From positions 1,459,501 to 1,523,500 of the forward strand of contig NZ_CP009452.1 in the NCBI RefSeq assembly GCF_001278035.1: DNA of 64,000 nucleotides, in the 5' to 3' direction. Shown piece after piece: positions 17,999 to 26,506 of this stretch. The stretch is from Sphingopyxis sp. 113P3. Lineage in GTDB: Bacteria; Pseudomonadota; Alphaproteobacteria; Sphingomonadales; Sphingomonadaceae. The notes under the pieces are model-generated. The model was not told the DNA's origin, did not search any database, and was given only the letters and a program-made list of their open reading frames with translations. Numbering within the stretch: the first letter of the stretch is position 1; each line of letters begins with the position of its first letter. The position numbers and the translations under genes are program-made.

Positions 17999-18583
17999 CT
18001 AGGGCGCGCTCTCGTAGCGCGCGATGGCATCGACGTGGCGCAACGTCCGGTCGATATCGTCCAGCCCCTCGAGCAGTACGCGGCGATCGCCCGGATCGAC
18101 CGTGAACCCGATCGTCTCGCCCGACGCGAGCGTGATCGTCTGCGCCTCAAGATCGACCTCGATCGGCGCATATTGGGAACGGGTGATCGCGCGGCGCAGC
18201 CGCTCGCACACGGTGTCGGCAAGGCGGATCAGCAGCAAGCCATTCTTGCGGGCGTTGCTGGCAAAGATATCGCCAAAGCTCGGTGCGATCACACAGCGGA
18301 TCCCGAAGTCGGCAAGCGCCCAGGCTGCATGTTCGCGCGACGAGCCGCAGGCGAAATTGCGGTCGGCAACGAGGATGCCCGCGTTGCGGCACGAGGGGTG
18401 ATTGAGAATGAAATCTGCGCGCTCCGAGCCATCGGCCGAATAGCGCAATTCCTGGAAGAGATGCCTGCCGAGGCCATCCCGGGTGAGGGACTTCATGAAG
18501 CGCGCGGGAATGATCATGTCGGTGTCGACATTGGCGAGCGGAAAGGGGGCAGCCACCGCTCTTAGCCGCACAAATTTTTCCAA
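17999..18583 (-). CDS. leuD: LeuD-type hydro-lyase small subunit
   Basis: Small swivel-domain subunit pairing with LeuC. The 194 residues carry the family motifs NVDTDMIIPARFMKS and NFACGSSREHAAWALADFG, the latter holding the substrate-binding loop. ATG 18583. It is read toward leuC, stop to stop across 46 bases. The promoter on the minus strand has -35 TTGGAC (18639-18634), 17 bases, and -10 TATACT (18616-18611) directly next to operator copy 2. Co-regulation with leuC therefore rests on matched operators and not on a shared transcript. Confidence 0.9.
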   Translation of the reverse strand: MEKFVRLRAVAAPFPLANVDTDMIIPARFMKSLTRDGLGRHLFQELRYSADGSERADFILNHPSCRNAGILVADRNFACGSSREHAAWALADFGIRCVIAPSFGDIFASNARKNGLLLIRLADTVCERLRRAITRSQYAPIEVDLEAQTITLASGETIGFTVDPGDRRVLLEGLDDIDRTLRHVDAIARYESAP

Positions 18584-18599
18584 GGCTTGCTCCTATCGC

Positions 18600-18611
18600 T
18601 TAGTATTCTAA
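18600..18611. promoter_or_regulatory. TTAGTATTCTAA operator (copy 2), leuD/MarR intergenic
   Basis: CTTAGTATTCTAAG (18599-18612) has perfect 5-bp arms around TATT. It abuts the leuD -10 (TATACT on the minus strand) and lies between leuD and the divergent MarR gene. Confidence 0.75.
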
Positions 18612-18745
18612 GTATATCGGCAATTCAGGCTTTGTCCAATGGTATCGCGGGCTTGTCGCACCGTTTTGGCGACGAAGCGCCTTGTCGCGCGACCCTTCGG
18701 CCTCTAAGGTTCATGCCGAGGCGGGCCACGTACCCGCTAGCAAAA

Positions 18746-19273
18746 ATGGCCGAAGGGGAATGGAAATTGGCCAAGAAAGCCCAAAGCTATCGGCACCCCG
18801 CCGAATTTTACACCAACCCGGAAAACAGTATCGGCTATCTGGCGCGAGTGGTGTTCCGCTCCTTCTCGCGGCTTCTTGAACGCCGCACGCTTGCTTATGA
18901 CGTATCGGCGGGTCAGTGGCGCTTCCTGCGCCAGCTGTGGCGCGAGGATGGCATCACCCAGCGCGAGCTCAGCGAGCGGGTCGGAATGCGCGAACCCACC
19001 ACGGTCGTTGCGCTGAAGGGCCTTGAGAAGGCAGGCTTCATCACGCGAAGGAAGACCGAGGACGATCGGCGCAAGACCTTCATTTTTCTGACCCCGCACG
19101 CAAAGAAGCTCGAGCTCACTCTTGCACCCATGAACGCCGAGATTCATGAGATTGCAACGCGCGGGATGACCGACGAAGAGGTCGAAACGCTGCAGTCGTT
19201 GATGCGCCGCGTGATCGAAAATCTGGCCGATGAAACGCAAAAATTGGCCGTGCTTTCGGATGTGAAGGCCTGA
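18746..19273 (+). CDS. MarR-family transcriptional regulator (candidate master regulator of the cluster)
   Basis: Winged-helix repressor of the MarR type, 175 residues if read from ATG 18746. A TTG at 18767, better placed after GAAGGGGA, is an alternative start. The winged HTH spans roughly residues 60-130: GITQRELSERVGMREPTTVVALKGLEKAGFITRRKTEDDRRKTFIFLT, with the DDRR wing signature. MarR proteins bind short palindromes and release DNA on binding a phenolic acid, acyl-CoA or similar ligand. The gene is bracketed by two copies of TTAGTATTCTAA (18600 and 19310), which makes it the best candidate for reading all eight copies in the window. Confidence 0.85.
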   Translation: MAEGEWKLAKKAQSYRHPAEFYTNPENSIGYLARVVFRSFSRLLERRTLAYDVSAGQWRFLRQLWREDGITQRELSERVGMREPTTVVALKGLEKAGFITRRKTEDDRRKTFIFLTPHAKKLELTLAPMNAEIHEIATRGMTDEEVETLQSLMRRVIENLADETQKLAVLSDVKA

Positions 19274-19309
19274 GCATCGCGAGGAGTTGCGTTCCCGACC
19301 CCGAATAAG

Positions 19310-19321
19310 TTAGTATTCTAA
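19310..19321. promoter_or_regulatory. TTAGTATTCTAA operator (copy 3)
   Basis: GTTAGTATTCTAAC (19309-19322) is a palindrome with perfect 5-bp arms around TATT. It lies 23 bases upstream of the flavin reductase start and overlaps a possible -10 (TAGTAT). Confidence 0.75.
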
Positions 19322-19344
19322 CGAATATGGGGTCAGGAGGAACA

Positions 19345-19920
19345 ATGACAAAGATTGCGGTAATCGTCGGCAGCACGCGCGAGGGGTCGTATAATCAGGC
19401 GCTGGCGAGGCTCGCGGCCGCGCGGCTCGAGGCACATGGTGCAAGGGTGACGGCGCTCGATCTCGCGGCGCTCGACCTGCCCATATATTCGGAGGCGCTC
19501 GAGAAAGAAGCGTTTCCGCCAGGCGCGCTCGCGCTCAAGCAGCATCTCCTCGAGCAGGACGGGGTGCTGTTCGTCTCGCCCGAATATAATGGATCCGTGC
19601 CCGCGCTGCTCAAGAACGCCATCGACTGGGCGTCGCGCCCGACAGGCGATGAGAGTCTGGTCGCGTTGACCGCCTTTCGCGGTAAGGCGGCTGCGATCAT
19701 GTCGGCCTCGGTCAGCCCTTTTGGCGGCCTGCGCGGGCTCGCGCATCTCAGACAGATCCTGAACACGATCCAGATGGTCGTGATCCCCGAGCAGGTGCTG
19801 GTTCCGCTCGCCCATACAGGCTTTGACGACGAGGGCGAGCTCAAGGAGCCGCTTCCCGCTTCGCTGGTCGACATGACCGCTGCCCGGCTGGTCAGGGTCG
19901 CGGCCGCCCTCGCGGCCTAG
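19345..19920 (+). CDS. NAD(P)H-dependent FMN reductase, flavodoxin-like fold
   Basis: Flavin/quinone reductase of 191 residues. The N-terminal phosphate-binding loop is VGSTREGSYNQALARL, and the FVSPEYNGSVPALLKNAIDW box is the usual FMN-contacting motif of the NADPH-dependent FMN reductase family. ATG 19345 follows a perfect AGGAGG. Probably supplies reduced flavin or reduces a quinone or nitro/azo group within the cluster's pathway; no partner monooxygenase is visible in this window. Its promoter carries operator copy 3. Confidence 0.88.
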   Translation: MTKIAVIVGSTREGSYNQALARLAAARLEAHGARVTALDLAALDLPIYSEALEKEAFPPGALALKQHLLEQDGVLFVSPEYNGSVPALLKNAIDWASRPTGDESLVALTAFRGKAAAIMSASVSPFGGLRGLAHLRQILNTIQMVVIPEQVLVPLAHTGFDDEGELKEPLPASLVDMTAARLVRVAAALAA

Positions 19921-20372
19921 CTGCCGGGTGAAGGGGCGGCAGGCTTTCGCTCGATATTGTCGCCCCAGTCCGCCTCGAGGGCGGCCATCAACGCATCGAA
20001 GCGGTCCTGCCCGAGCCGTGCAGCAATTTGCGCTGACAGCGCGTCCATCGAACGCTGCGCGTCCTCGCGCATCCGGGCGCCAAGGTCGGTCAGCGATACG
20101 ATCATGTTGCGCCGATCGCTGGGATCGACGTCGAGCCTGACGATGCCGAGCTTGACCATCTGGTTGATCGTGCTGTGGATTGCCTGCCGCGAAACGCCCA
20201 GGTTGCGTGCGATGTCGGACGGGCGCACGATGCCGCTGACGATGTTCGTCATCACCATCGACTGCGGCCGGTTTACATCGGGCCAGCCGTGGTCATGGAG
20301 CCGCGCCTGCAGTCCCTCGTCGAGCCAGCAGAAGCGTTGGAAGAGGGCGATGATTAGCTGATTGGTGCGCAT
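19917..20372 (-). CDS. Second MarR-family transcriptional regulator
   Basis: A 151-residue MarR protein from ATG 20372. The HTH and wing are clear (RPSDIARNLGVSRQAIHSTINQMVKLGIVRLDVDPSDRRNMIV). A frame open further upstream adds only non-homologous sequence. It is divergent from the acyl-CoA ligase operon with operator copy 4 between them, and its stop overlaps the flavin reductase's end by 4 bases. It may share or compete for the cluster's palindromes, or read a different one such as GTCAAT-N3-RTTGAC (32267 and 40007). Confidence 0.82.
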   Translation of the reverse strand: MRTNQLIIALFQRFCWLDEGLQARLHDHGWPDVNRPQSMVMTNIVSGIVRPSDIARNLGVSRQAIHSTINQMVKLGIVRLDVDPSDRRNMIVSLTDLGARMREDAQRSMDALSAQIAARLGQDRFDALMAALEADWGDNIERKPAAPSPGS

Positions 20373-20476
20373 GAAAAGCCGCGATAATCTCCATTTGCCG
20401 GCGAAGCGCCAACGGCGCCACGCTAGAAGAAGGCCCGCCGCGAGGCAAGCGGAGCGGCATTGCAATGACAAAATGC

Positions 20477-20488
20477 TTAGTATACTAT
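20477..20488. promoter_or_regulatory. TTAGTATACTAT operator (copy 4)
   Basis: One mismatch from the perfect palindrome TTAGTATACTAA found at 40024. Lies 32 bases before the acyl-CoA ligase start and 105 bases before the divergent MarR start. Confidence 0.65.
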
Positions 20489-20519
20489 CTATTGGTGCGA
20501 CAGGGGAAAGAGGAGCCGC

Positions 20520-22154
20520 ATGGACGGATTGATGCAGAATGTGCCGCTGACGGTCGACCGGATCCTCGACCATGCGGCCGGCTGGCACGGCGCGCGCGAG
20601 ATCGTGTCGCGCGACGCTGAGGGGCTTGTGACCCGCTCGACCTATGCCGCCATCCGCGCCGATGCGAAGCGCGTGTCGAACGCGCTCGCCGCCGAGGGTA
20701 TAAAGATCGGCGACCGGGTGGCAACGATGGGATGGAACGGTGCGCGGCACCTGGCGGCCTGGTATGGCGCGGCGGGGATGGGCGCGGTGCTCCATACGCT
20801 GAACCCGCGGCTATTCCTGGAGCAGATCGCCTATATCGCAAACCACGCTGGCGACCGGCTGCTGCTTGCCGATCCCGTCACTGCGGAGCTCGTCGAGCAA
20901 TTGCTGCCGCAAGTCCCCTCGATCGAGAAGGTGATCTTTTTTTGCGATCGCGCATCGCTCCCCCGGACGCGCTTTCCCGCCATTGCCTTTGACGATTGGA
21001 TCGCGGGGCTGCCGGCCGAATATGCCTGGGGCGGTTTCGACGAAAATGCCGCTTGCGGCCTCTGCTATACCAGCGGCACGACGGGCAATCCAAAGGGCGT
21101 TCTCTATTCGCACCGCTCGAACTATATCCATGCCTTGATGACGTTGCAGCGCGACGCACTTGCGCTCTCGGCCCGCGATACCGTGCTGCTTGTCGTGCCC
21201 ATGTATCATGCCAACGCCTGGGGCGTGGTCTATTCAGCCCCGGCGGTCGGCGCGAAGCTCGTGCTCCCGGGGCAGCGGATGGACGGCGAATCCATCTATG
21301 ACCTCATCGAAAAGGAAGGGGTGACCTATTCGGCTGCGGTGCCGACCGTCTGGCAGATGCTGCTCCAGTATATGCAGGAAAATGGCAAGCGCTTCACGAC
21401 CCTTGAACGTGTCACGATCGGTGGGTCGGCATGTCCTGAATCGATCATTCGAACGTTCCGCGACGATTATGGCGTCGATGTCATCCAGGGGTGGGGCATG
21501 ACCGAAACCTCGCCGCTCGGCACGGTCTCGGTCCCCAATGCGTCGGTCGCGGCGAAATCCGAACCCGAGCAGATGGCGTACAAGCTGAAGCAGGGCCGCC
21601 TCCTCTGCGGCCTCGAAATGAAACTCGTTGACGATGCGGGCAATCGTCTGCCGCACGACGGCAAGACCCCTGGACGGCTGATGGTCAAGGGACCGACGAT
21701 CGCACGCGCCTATTTTGGCGGCGAGGGCGGGGATGTGCTCGATGCCGAGGGCTTCTTCGACACCGGCGACGTGAGCACGATTGACGCTGAAGGCTATATG
21801 CAGATCACGGACCGCGCGAAGGATGTCGTCAAATCGGGCGGCGAGTGGATCAGCTCGATCGAAATCGAGAATATCGCGATGGGCCATCCCGCGGTTGCCA
21901 ATGCCGCCGTCGTGGGCGTCGCTCATCCGAAGTGGGACGAGCGTCCGATCCTTCTTTGCGAACTGAAACCCGGGGCGGCGGCAACGGCCGACGATCTCAA
22001 GGCCTTTCTCGACGGCAAGATCGCGCGCTGGTGGATGCCCGACGACGTGCTTTTCGTCGAGAGTATTCCGCTTGGCCCCACCGGCAAGATCGACAAGAAA
22101 GCGATCCGCGCAGGGCTCGAAGGCTATGAGCTTCCGTTTGACGCGGCCCGCTGA
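20520..22154 (+). CDS. Acyl-CoA ligase (AMP-forming), FadD/AlkK-like
   Basis: Activates a carboxylic acid to its CoA thioester through an acyl-adenylate. It has 544 residues. The P-loop-like motif is [19 protein letters not shown] (about 180-198), followed by [20 protein letters not shown] and the hinge region [13 protein letters not shown]. The C-terminal lysine segment [12 protein letters not shown] is present. The sequence is nearest to the medium/long-chain AlkK-type ligases by eye. ATG 20520 after GAGGAGCC. First gene of a six-gene run ending at 27198. Confidence 0.9.
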   Translation: MDGLMQNVPLTVDRILDHAAGWHGAREIVSRDAEGLVTRSTYAAIRADAKRVSNALAAEGIKIGDRVATMGWNGARHLAAWYGAAGMGAVLHTLNPRLFLEQIAYIANHAGDRLLLADPVTAELVEQLLPQVPSIEKVIFFCDRASLPRTRFPAIAFDDWIAGLPAEYAWGGFDENAACGLCYTSGTTGNPKGVLYSHRSNYIHALMTLQRDALALSARDTVLLVVPMYHANAWGVVYSAPAVGAKLVLPGQRMDGESIYDLIEKEGVTYSAAVPTVWQMLLQYMQENGKRFTTLERVTIGGSACPESIIRTFRDDYGVDVIQGWGMTETSPLGTVSVPNASVAAKSEPEQMAYKLKQGRLLCGLEMKLVDDAGNRLPHDGKTPGRLMVKGPTIARAYFGGEGGDVLDAEGFFDTGDVSTIDAEGYMQITDRAKDVVKSGGEWISSIEIENIAMGHPAVANAAVVGVAHPKWDERPILLCELKPGAAATADDLKAFLDGKIARWWMPDDVLFVESIPLGPTGKIDKKAIRAGLEGYELPFDAAR

Positions 22155-22181
22155 AATTCAAGCAGACAATCAGGAGTGACA

Positions 22182-23315
22182 ATGATGGTGGACCCCAATG
22201 GGATCGAGGGACTGGACGCGCAATTTATCGGCCGCGTGTCGCCGACCGCGCCCCGCATCCAGGCGGGCGGGCATCCCTGCCAGGGAATTTACTGGACCGA
22301 GACTGGCAAGCGCCCGAAGGTCGCGATCATCGCCACCCATTATAATGTCGATTTTTCCGAACATTACATCGCTCCCTATTTCGCACGCCAGGGCTTTGGT
22401 TTCCTCGGCTGGAACACGCGCTACCGCGGATTTGAGGACCAGTTTCTCCTCGAGCATGCGATCCTCGACATTGGGGTGGGCATGAAATGGCTGAAGGAGG
22501 AGGCAGGCGTCGAACAGATCGTCATCCTCGGCAATTCGGGTGGCGGCTCGCTGATGGGCGCCTACCAGGCCGAGGCGATTGCGCCGACCCTGACCGATCG
22601 CTTGCCCGCTGTGGGACAGGATGCGCTGGCCGAGCTCATCAAGGGCGATCTGTACATAAGTTTCAATGCGCATCAGGGGCGTCCCGAAGTTCTCACCGAC
22701 TGGATGGACGCCTCGGTGATCGACGAAAATGATCCGGTCGCGACCGACCCGCAGCTCGACCCCTTCAACCCCGACAATGGTCCGCCCTACTCGGCCGAGT
22801 TCATTGCGAAATATCGCGCCGCGCAGCGTGCCCGCAACCAGCGGATCACCGACTGGGCGAAGGCCGAGCTCAAGCGGCTGAATGACGCCGGGATTCCCGA
22901 TCGCATCTTCCCGATGTTCCGCTGCTGGGGCGACATCCGCTGCGTAGATCCCGCCATCGACCCATCGGACCGCAAGCCCAACTGGTGCTATCGCGGGGAC
23001 CCCGCAGTTGCGAACCGCACGCCGAGCATCGGCCGCTCAAACACGATCAAGACATGGCTCAACATGTGGAGTCTCGAAACATCGCCCTGCCAGGGCCAGC
23101 CGCACCTTGCAAAGCACGACACACCTGCGCTCGTGGTCCAGGGAACCGCCGATACCGGCGTTTTCCCCAGCGACGCGCGCAAGATCTTCGACTTCCTGGG
23201 CACGAGCGACAAGCAGCTGGAATTGATCCCCGGCGCCCATTATTTCGAGGATTCGATCGAAGAACGCCAGAATGCAGCCGATCTCGTCGGCGCTTGGATC
23301 CGGCAGAAGCTCTGA
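22182..23315 (+). CDS. Alpha/beta hydrolase
   Basis: Cytosolic alpha/beta-fold hydrolase of 377 residues. The nucleophile elbow is G117-N-S-G-G (VILGNSGGGSLMGAY) with Ser119. A catalytic His is likely in PGAHYFEDS near the C-terminus, with Asp in QGTADTGVFP. ATG 22182 lies 5 bases after CAGGAG; the next codon is also ATG. The middle region (about 185-300) is an unusually long cap containing CWGDIRCVDPAIDPSDRKPNW. Probably an esterase, lactonase or C-C hydrolase for a pathway intermediate. Starts 27 bases after the ligase stop. Confidence 0.85.
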   Translation: MMVDPNGIEGLDAQFIGRVSPTAPRIQAGGHPCQGIYWTETGKRPKVAIIATHYNVDFSEHYIAPYFARQGFGFLGWNTRYRGFEDQFLLEHAILDIGVGMKWLKEEAGVEQIVILGNSGGGSLMGAYQAEAIAPTLTDRLPAVGQDALAELIKGDLYISFNAHQGRPEVLTDWMDASVIDENDPVATDPQLDPFNPDNGPPYSAEFIAKYRAAQRARNQRITDWAKAELKRLNDAGIPDRIFPMFRCWGDIRCVDPAIDPSDRKPNWCYRGDPAVANRTPSIGRSNTIKTWLNMWSLETSPCQGQPHLAKHDTPALVVQGTADTGVFPSDARKIFDFLGTSDKQLELIPGAHYFEDSIEERQNAADLVGAWIRQKL

Positions 23316-23316
23316 C

Positions 23317-24294
23317 GTGACGACGAGCGCCGACATCGCCGAGCAATTGCGCGCCGCAGGGCTCGCGGACGAGGGTGACATCGTCCTCGCGCCGCTGACC
23401 GGCGGCGTCTCGTGCGATGTCTGGAGGGTCGACACGCCCTCGGGCCCGATCGTCGTGAAACGCCCGCTTGCACAGCTTCGCGTCGCTGCCGAATGGCACG
23501 CACCCGTCGAGCGCGGGACGAGCGAAGTTCGCTGGCTCAGGCGCGCCCGCAAGGTCAACCCCGCGATCGCGCCCGAGGTGCTTGCTGAACTGCCCGGGCA
23601 CGCCTTTGCCATGCGCTACCTTCCCGGCTGTCCGGTGTGGAAGGACGAATTGATGGCGGGGCGGATCGACCGCGACTTTGCGGCGCAGGTCGGTGAGGGC
23701 ATCGCTGCGGTTCACGCCGCAACGGCGGCGAGCGCGTGCGACCGCGCCGCCTTTCCCAACGACGAGATGTTCGCTGCCCTGCGCATCGATCCCTTCCTGC
23801 TCCATGTCGCCAAGCAGGATGAAGAACTTTCGCCTGCGCTCGGCGCGCTCGCCGACGATCTTGCCTCGCGCAAGATTGCGCTCGTCCACGGCGACGTCAG
23901 CCCCAAGAATATCCTCGTGAGCGCCAAGGGCCCCGTGTTCCTCGACGCTGAATGCGCGGTCTATGGGGATCCGGCCTTCGACCTTGCCTTCTGCACGGCG
24001 CATTTGCTCCTGAAAGCGGTCTGGGCGGACGATGCGCGGCTCAACGAGGCGGCGGCGGCCCTCGTTGCAGCCTATCGCGCCCGGATCGACTGGGAAGATG
24101 CCGGGGATCTGCTGCTCCGGACGGGCAAGCTCACCGCGGCCCTCCTTTTGGCCCGGGTCGAGGGCAAATCGCCCGCACCCTATCTCACCGACCCTGAACA
24201 CAGGCGCATCGTGCGCGACCAGGCGCGCGCCCTGGTCCTCGCACCCGAAGCCGTCGATGCGCTTGTCTCTCAATGGAAAAGGACCTTTGCATGA
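23317..24294 (+). CDS. APH-type small-molecule kinase
   Basis: Aminoglycoside-phosphotransferase-fold protein of 325 residues, starting at GTG 23317, one base after the hydrolase stop. The Brenner motif H191-G-D193-V-S-P-K-N198 gives the catalytic Asp and Mg-binding Asn, and D210-A-E212 matches the DFG-equivalent. An ATP-binding Lys is seen in IVVKRP. Genes of this fold phosphorylate sugars, choline-like alcohols or hydroxy acids. The next gene is an enolase paralogue, whose reaction needs a 2-phospho-3-hydroxy acid, so this kinase may make that substrate. It is unlikely to be a resistance gene. Confidence 0.82.
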   Translation: MTTSADIAEQLRAAGLADEGDIVLAPLTGGVSCDVWRVDTPSGPIVVKRPLAQLRVAAEWHAPVERGTSEVRWLRRARKVNPAIAPEVLAELPGHAFAMRYLPGCPVWKDELMAGRIDRDFAAQVGEGIAAVHAATAASACDRAAFPNDEMFAALRIDPFLLHVAKQDEELSPALGALADDLASRKIALVHGDVSPKNILVSAKGPVFLDAECAVYGDPAFDLAFCTAHLLLKAVWADDARLNEAAAALVAAYRARIDWEDAGDLLLRTGKLTAALLLARVEGKSPAPYLTDPEHRRIVRDQARALVLAPEAVDALVSQWKRTFA

Positions 24295-25589
24295 CCTCGC
24301 GTATCGCCTCCGTCACCGGCCGCCAGCTTTGGGATTCGCGCGGCCGGCCCACCGTCGAGGCCGAGGTGCTCCTTCAGTCGGGCGCCGTGGGCCGCGCTAT
24401 TGCGCCCGCGGGCGCCTCGCGCGGTGCGCACGAGGCGATCGATCTTCGCGATGGCGGCACGGCCTTTGGCGGCTTTGGCGTCAACCGCGCGGTTGCCGGC
24501 ATCGGATCGGAGATCGCGCATGCCCTTGCCGGCATGGACGCGGACGACCAGGCCGCGATCGATGCCACTTTATGCGCGCTCGACAATACGACGAACAAGG
24601 CGCGGCTCGGCGCCAATGCCATCGTCGCGGTCTCGATGGCCGTGCTCCATGCCGCCGCCGCCCATGCGCGCGAACCGCTGTGGCGCTATCTTGCAAAGGG
24701 CAGGAAAGTGCGCATCCCGCTGCCCGAGATCCAGATTTTCGGGGGCGGCGCGCACGCTGGGCGCCGCACCGACGTTCAGGATTTCATGGTCATGTGCCCA
24801 AAAGCCGGAAGCTTCCGCCGCGCACTCGAGATCACCGGCGACGTCTATCGCGCGGCCGGGCGTCTGATGGAAACAAAGGGGCCGCTTTCGGGCGTCGCCG
24901 ATGAGGGGGGCTGGTGGCCCAATTTCGCCTCGAATGAGGATGCGCTCGACACGTTGACAAAAGCGATCGAGGCGAGCGGGCACCGCCCGGGCGAGGAGGT
25001 GTTCATCTCGCTCGACATCGCAGCGAACGAGCTTGGCGATGCGGGCGGATATGAACTCGCGCTCGATGAGGGACGCCTCTCGGGCGAGGCGATGGCCGCG
25101 CGGATTGTCGAATGGGCGCAGCGCTATCCGATCCTGTCGATCGAAGACCCCGCAGGCCAGGACGACTGGACGACGATGGCCGCCGTCACTGCCGAGATCG
25201 GCGATCGGGTCCAGATCATCGGCGATGATGTGCTCGTCACCAATGCATCTCGCGTCGAACGCGCGGCCGAGGCCGGGGTGTGCAACGCGGCGCTGATCAA
25301 GGTCAATCAGGTGGGGACCGTAACCGAAGCCAAGGTGGCGCTCGATGCCGCGGCCGCGCGCGGTTGGGGCACGATCGTCTCGGCGCGCTCGGGCGAAAGC
25401 GAGGATGTCACCATAGCGCATCTCGCAACCGGCTGGGATGCCGGACAGTTGAAGGTCGGCAGCTTCACCCGCTCCGAGCGCATGGCGAAGTGGAACGAGG
25501 TGCTGCGCATCGAGGAGGCGATGGGCCCCGAAGCCGAATTTGCCGGCTTCTCGGCCTTCGCAGGGGCTATCGGCCGGGTGGTCGCATGA
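24291..25589 (+). CDS. Enolase-superfamily paralogue with altered active site
   Basis: A 432-residue protein plainly homologous to enolase over its full length (NTTNKARLGANAIVAVSMA, SIEDPAGQDDW, LIKVNQVGT, SGESEDVTIAHLATG). Mg and catalytic residues kept: D242, E285, D312/D313, E205, general base K337, K388 and phosphate-binding R366-S367. Differences from canonical enolase: the HRSG histidine is Ala365, the IQEF glutamate is Asp164, and the SGASTG loop reads AGASRG. The paralogue therefore probably handles a different phospho-hydroxy acid than 2-phosphoglycerate. Its ATG overlaps the kinase stop (ATGA), as its own stop overlaps the next gene. Confidence 0.88.
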   Translation: MTSRIASVTGRQLWDSRGRPTVEAEVLLQSGAVGRAIAPAGASRGAHEAIDLRDGGTAFGGFGVNRAVAGIGSEIAHALAGMDADDQAAIDATLCALDNTTNKARLGANAIVAVSMAVLHAAAAHAREPLWRYLAKGRKVRIPLPEIQIFGGGAHAGRRTDVQDFMVMCPKAGSFRRALEITGDVYRAAGRLMETKGPLSGVADEGGWWPNFASNEDALDTLTKAIEASGHRPGEEVFISLDIAANELGDAGGYELALDEGRLSGEAMAARIVEWAQRYPILSIEDPAGQDDWTTMAAVTAEIGDRVQIIGDDVLVTNASRVERAAEAGVCNAALIKVNQVGTVTEAKVALDAAAARGWGTIVSARSGESEDVTIAHLATGWDAGQLKVGSFTRSERMAKWNEVLRIEEAMGPEAEFAGFSAFAGAIGRVVA

Positions 25590-26506
25590 TCGTTCTGCAC
25601 GCCCGTCCAAGCCCGGGCTTTCGCGAGGCGGTGGATGCGATTTTCGGGGCTGGGGTCGTCGTCCATGTCGACGAGGCGGCGCCGCTCGACGCGGTGGCCC
25701 CCGACATTCGTGCGCTGCTTCACGTCCTCACCCCCGTGACGCCCGAATTCATCGCCTCGGCGCCGAAGTTGAAGCTGATCCAGAAGCTTGGCGTCGGCGT
25801 CAACACGATCGCGCTCGATGCTGCGCGCGAACACGGAGTCGCGGTTTGCAACATGCCTGGCACGAACAGCCAGGCGGTCGCCGAGATGGCGCTCTCGCTG
25901 ATGATGGCCGTCTTGCGCCGAACATGCTTCTTTGACGCGCGAACGCGGGCGGGCGAAGGGTGGAGCGCTGACCCTTCCGAACTTGATCAGGTCGGTGAGA
26001 TCGGCGGGCGCACTGTCGGGCTCGTCGGCTTTGGCCATTCGGCGCAACTCTTGGCACCGGCGCTAACGGCGCTGGGGGCAAAGATCGTCTATACGGCGCG
26101 CTCCCCGCGCGACGTCGCTTATGAATTTTGGCCGCTCGACCGGCTGCTTGGCGAGAGCGATATCGTATCGCTGCACATCCCCCTCACTGACGAGACGCGC
26201 AGCAGCATTGACCCCTTCGCGATGAAAAGGGGCGCGGTGCTCGTCAATACGGCGCGCGGCGAACTTGTCGATGAAGCAAAACTCGTCGAGGCGCTGTCTT
26301 CGGGTCACTTGCGCGGCGCCGGGCTCGATGTGTTTGCCGAGGAGCCCCTGCCGCGCTGCAACCCGCTCTTCGGCCTCGCCAACGCAGTGCTCGCCCCGCA
26401 TATTGCCTGGCTCACTCCCGAAACGCTCGCGCGCAGCCTGCGGGTTGCGCACGAAAATTGCCGCCGCCTCGCCGCGGGCGATCCACTTCTCCATCAGGTG
26501 GTATGA
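25586..26506 (+). CDS. D-2-hydroxyacid dehydrogenase, NAD-dependent
   Basis: Reduces a 2-oxo acid or oxidises a D-2-hydroxy acid; 306 residues, on the short side for the family. The Rossmann motif is VGLVGFGHSAQLLAPAL (the third Gly is replaced by Ala). The catalytic set is Arg in NTARGELVD, Glu in DVFAEEPLP and His in APHIAWLTPE. It overlaps the enolase paralogue by ATGA and the next gene by ATGA, so these proteins are probably made together. The three-step kinase/enolase/dehydrogenase order recalls glycerate metabolism but the substrate is unknown. Confidence 0.88.
   Translation: MIVLHARPSPGFREAVDAIFGAGVVVHVDEAAPLDAVAPDIRALLHVLTPVTPEFIASAPKLKLIQKLGVGVNTIALDAAREHGVAVCNMPGTNSQAVAEMALSLMMAVLRRTCFFDARTRAGEGWSADPSELDQVGEIGGRTVGLVGFGHSAQLLAPALTALGAKIVYTARSPRDVAYEFWPLDRLLGESDIVSLHIPLTDETRSSIDPFAMKRGAVLVNTARGELVDEAKLVEALSSGHLRGAGLDVFAEEPLPRCNPLFGLANAVLAPHIAWLTPETLARSLRVAHENCRRLAAGDPLLHQVV

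Noticed and set aside
23317..24294. Aminoglycoside resistance kinase
   Set aside because: The fold is shared by many metabolic kinases and the gene is translationally linked to enolase-like and dehydrogenase genes.
24291..25589. Housekeeping enolase (eno)
   Set aside because: Position in a regulated catabolic operon and substitutions at the HRSG His and IQEF Glu argue for a paralogue.
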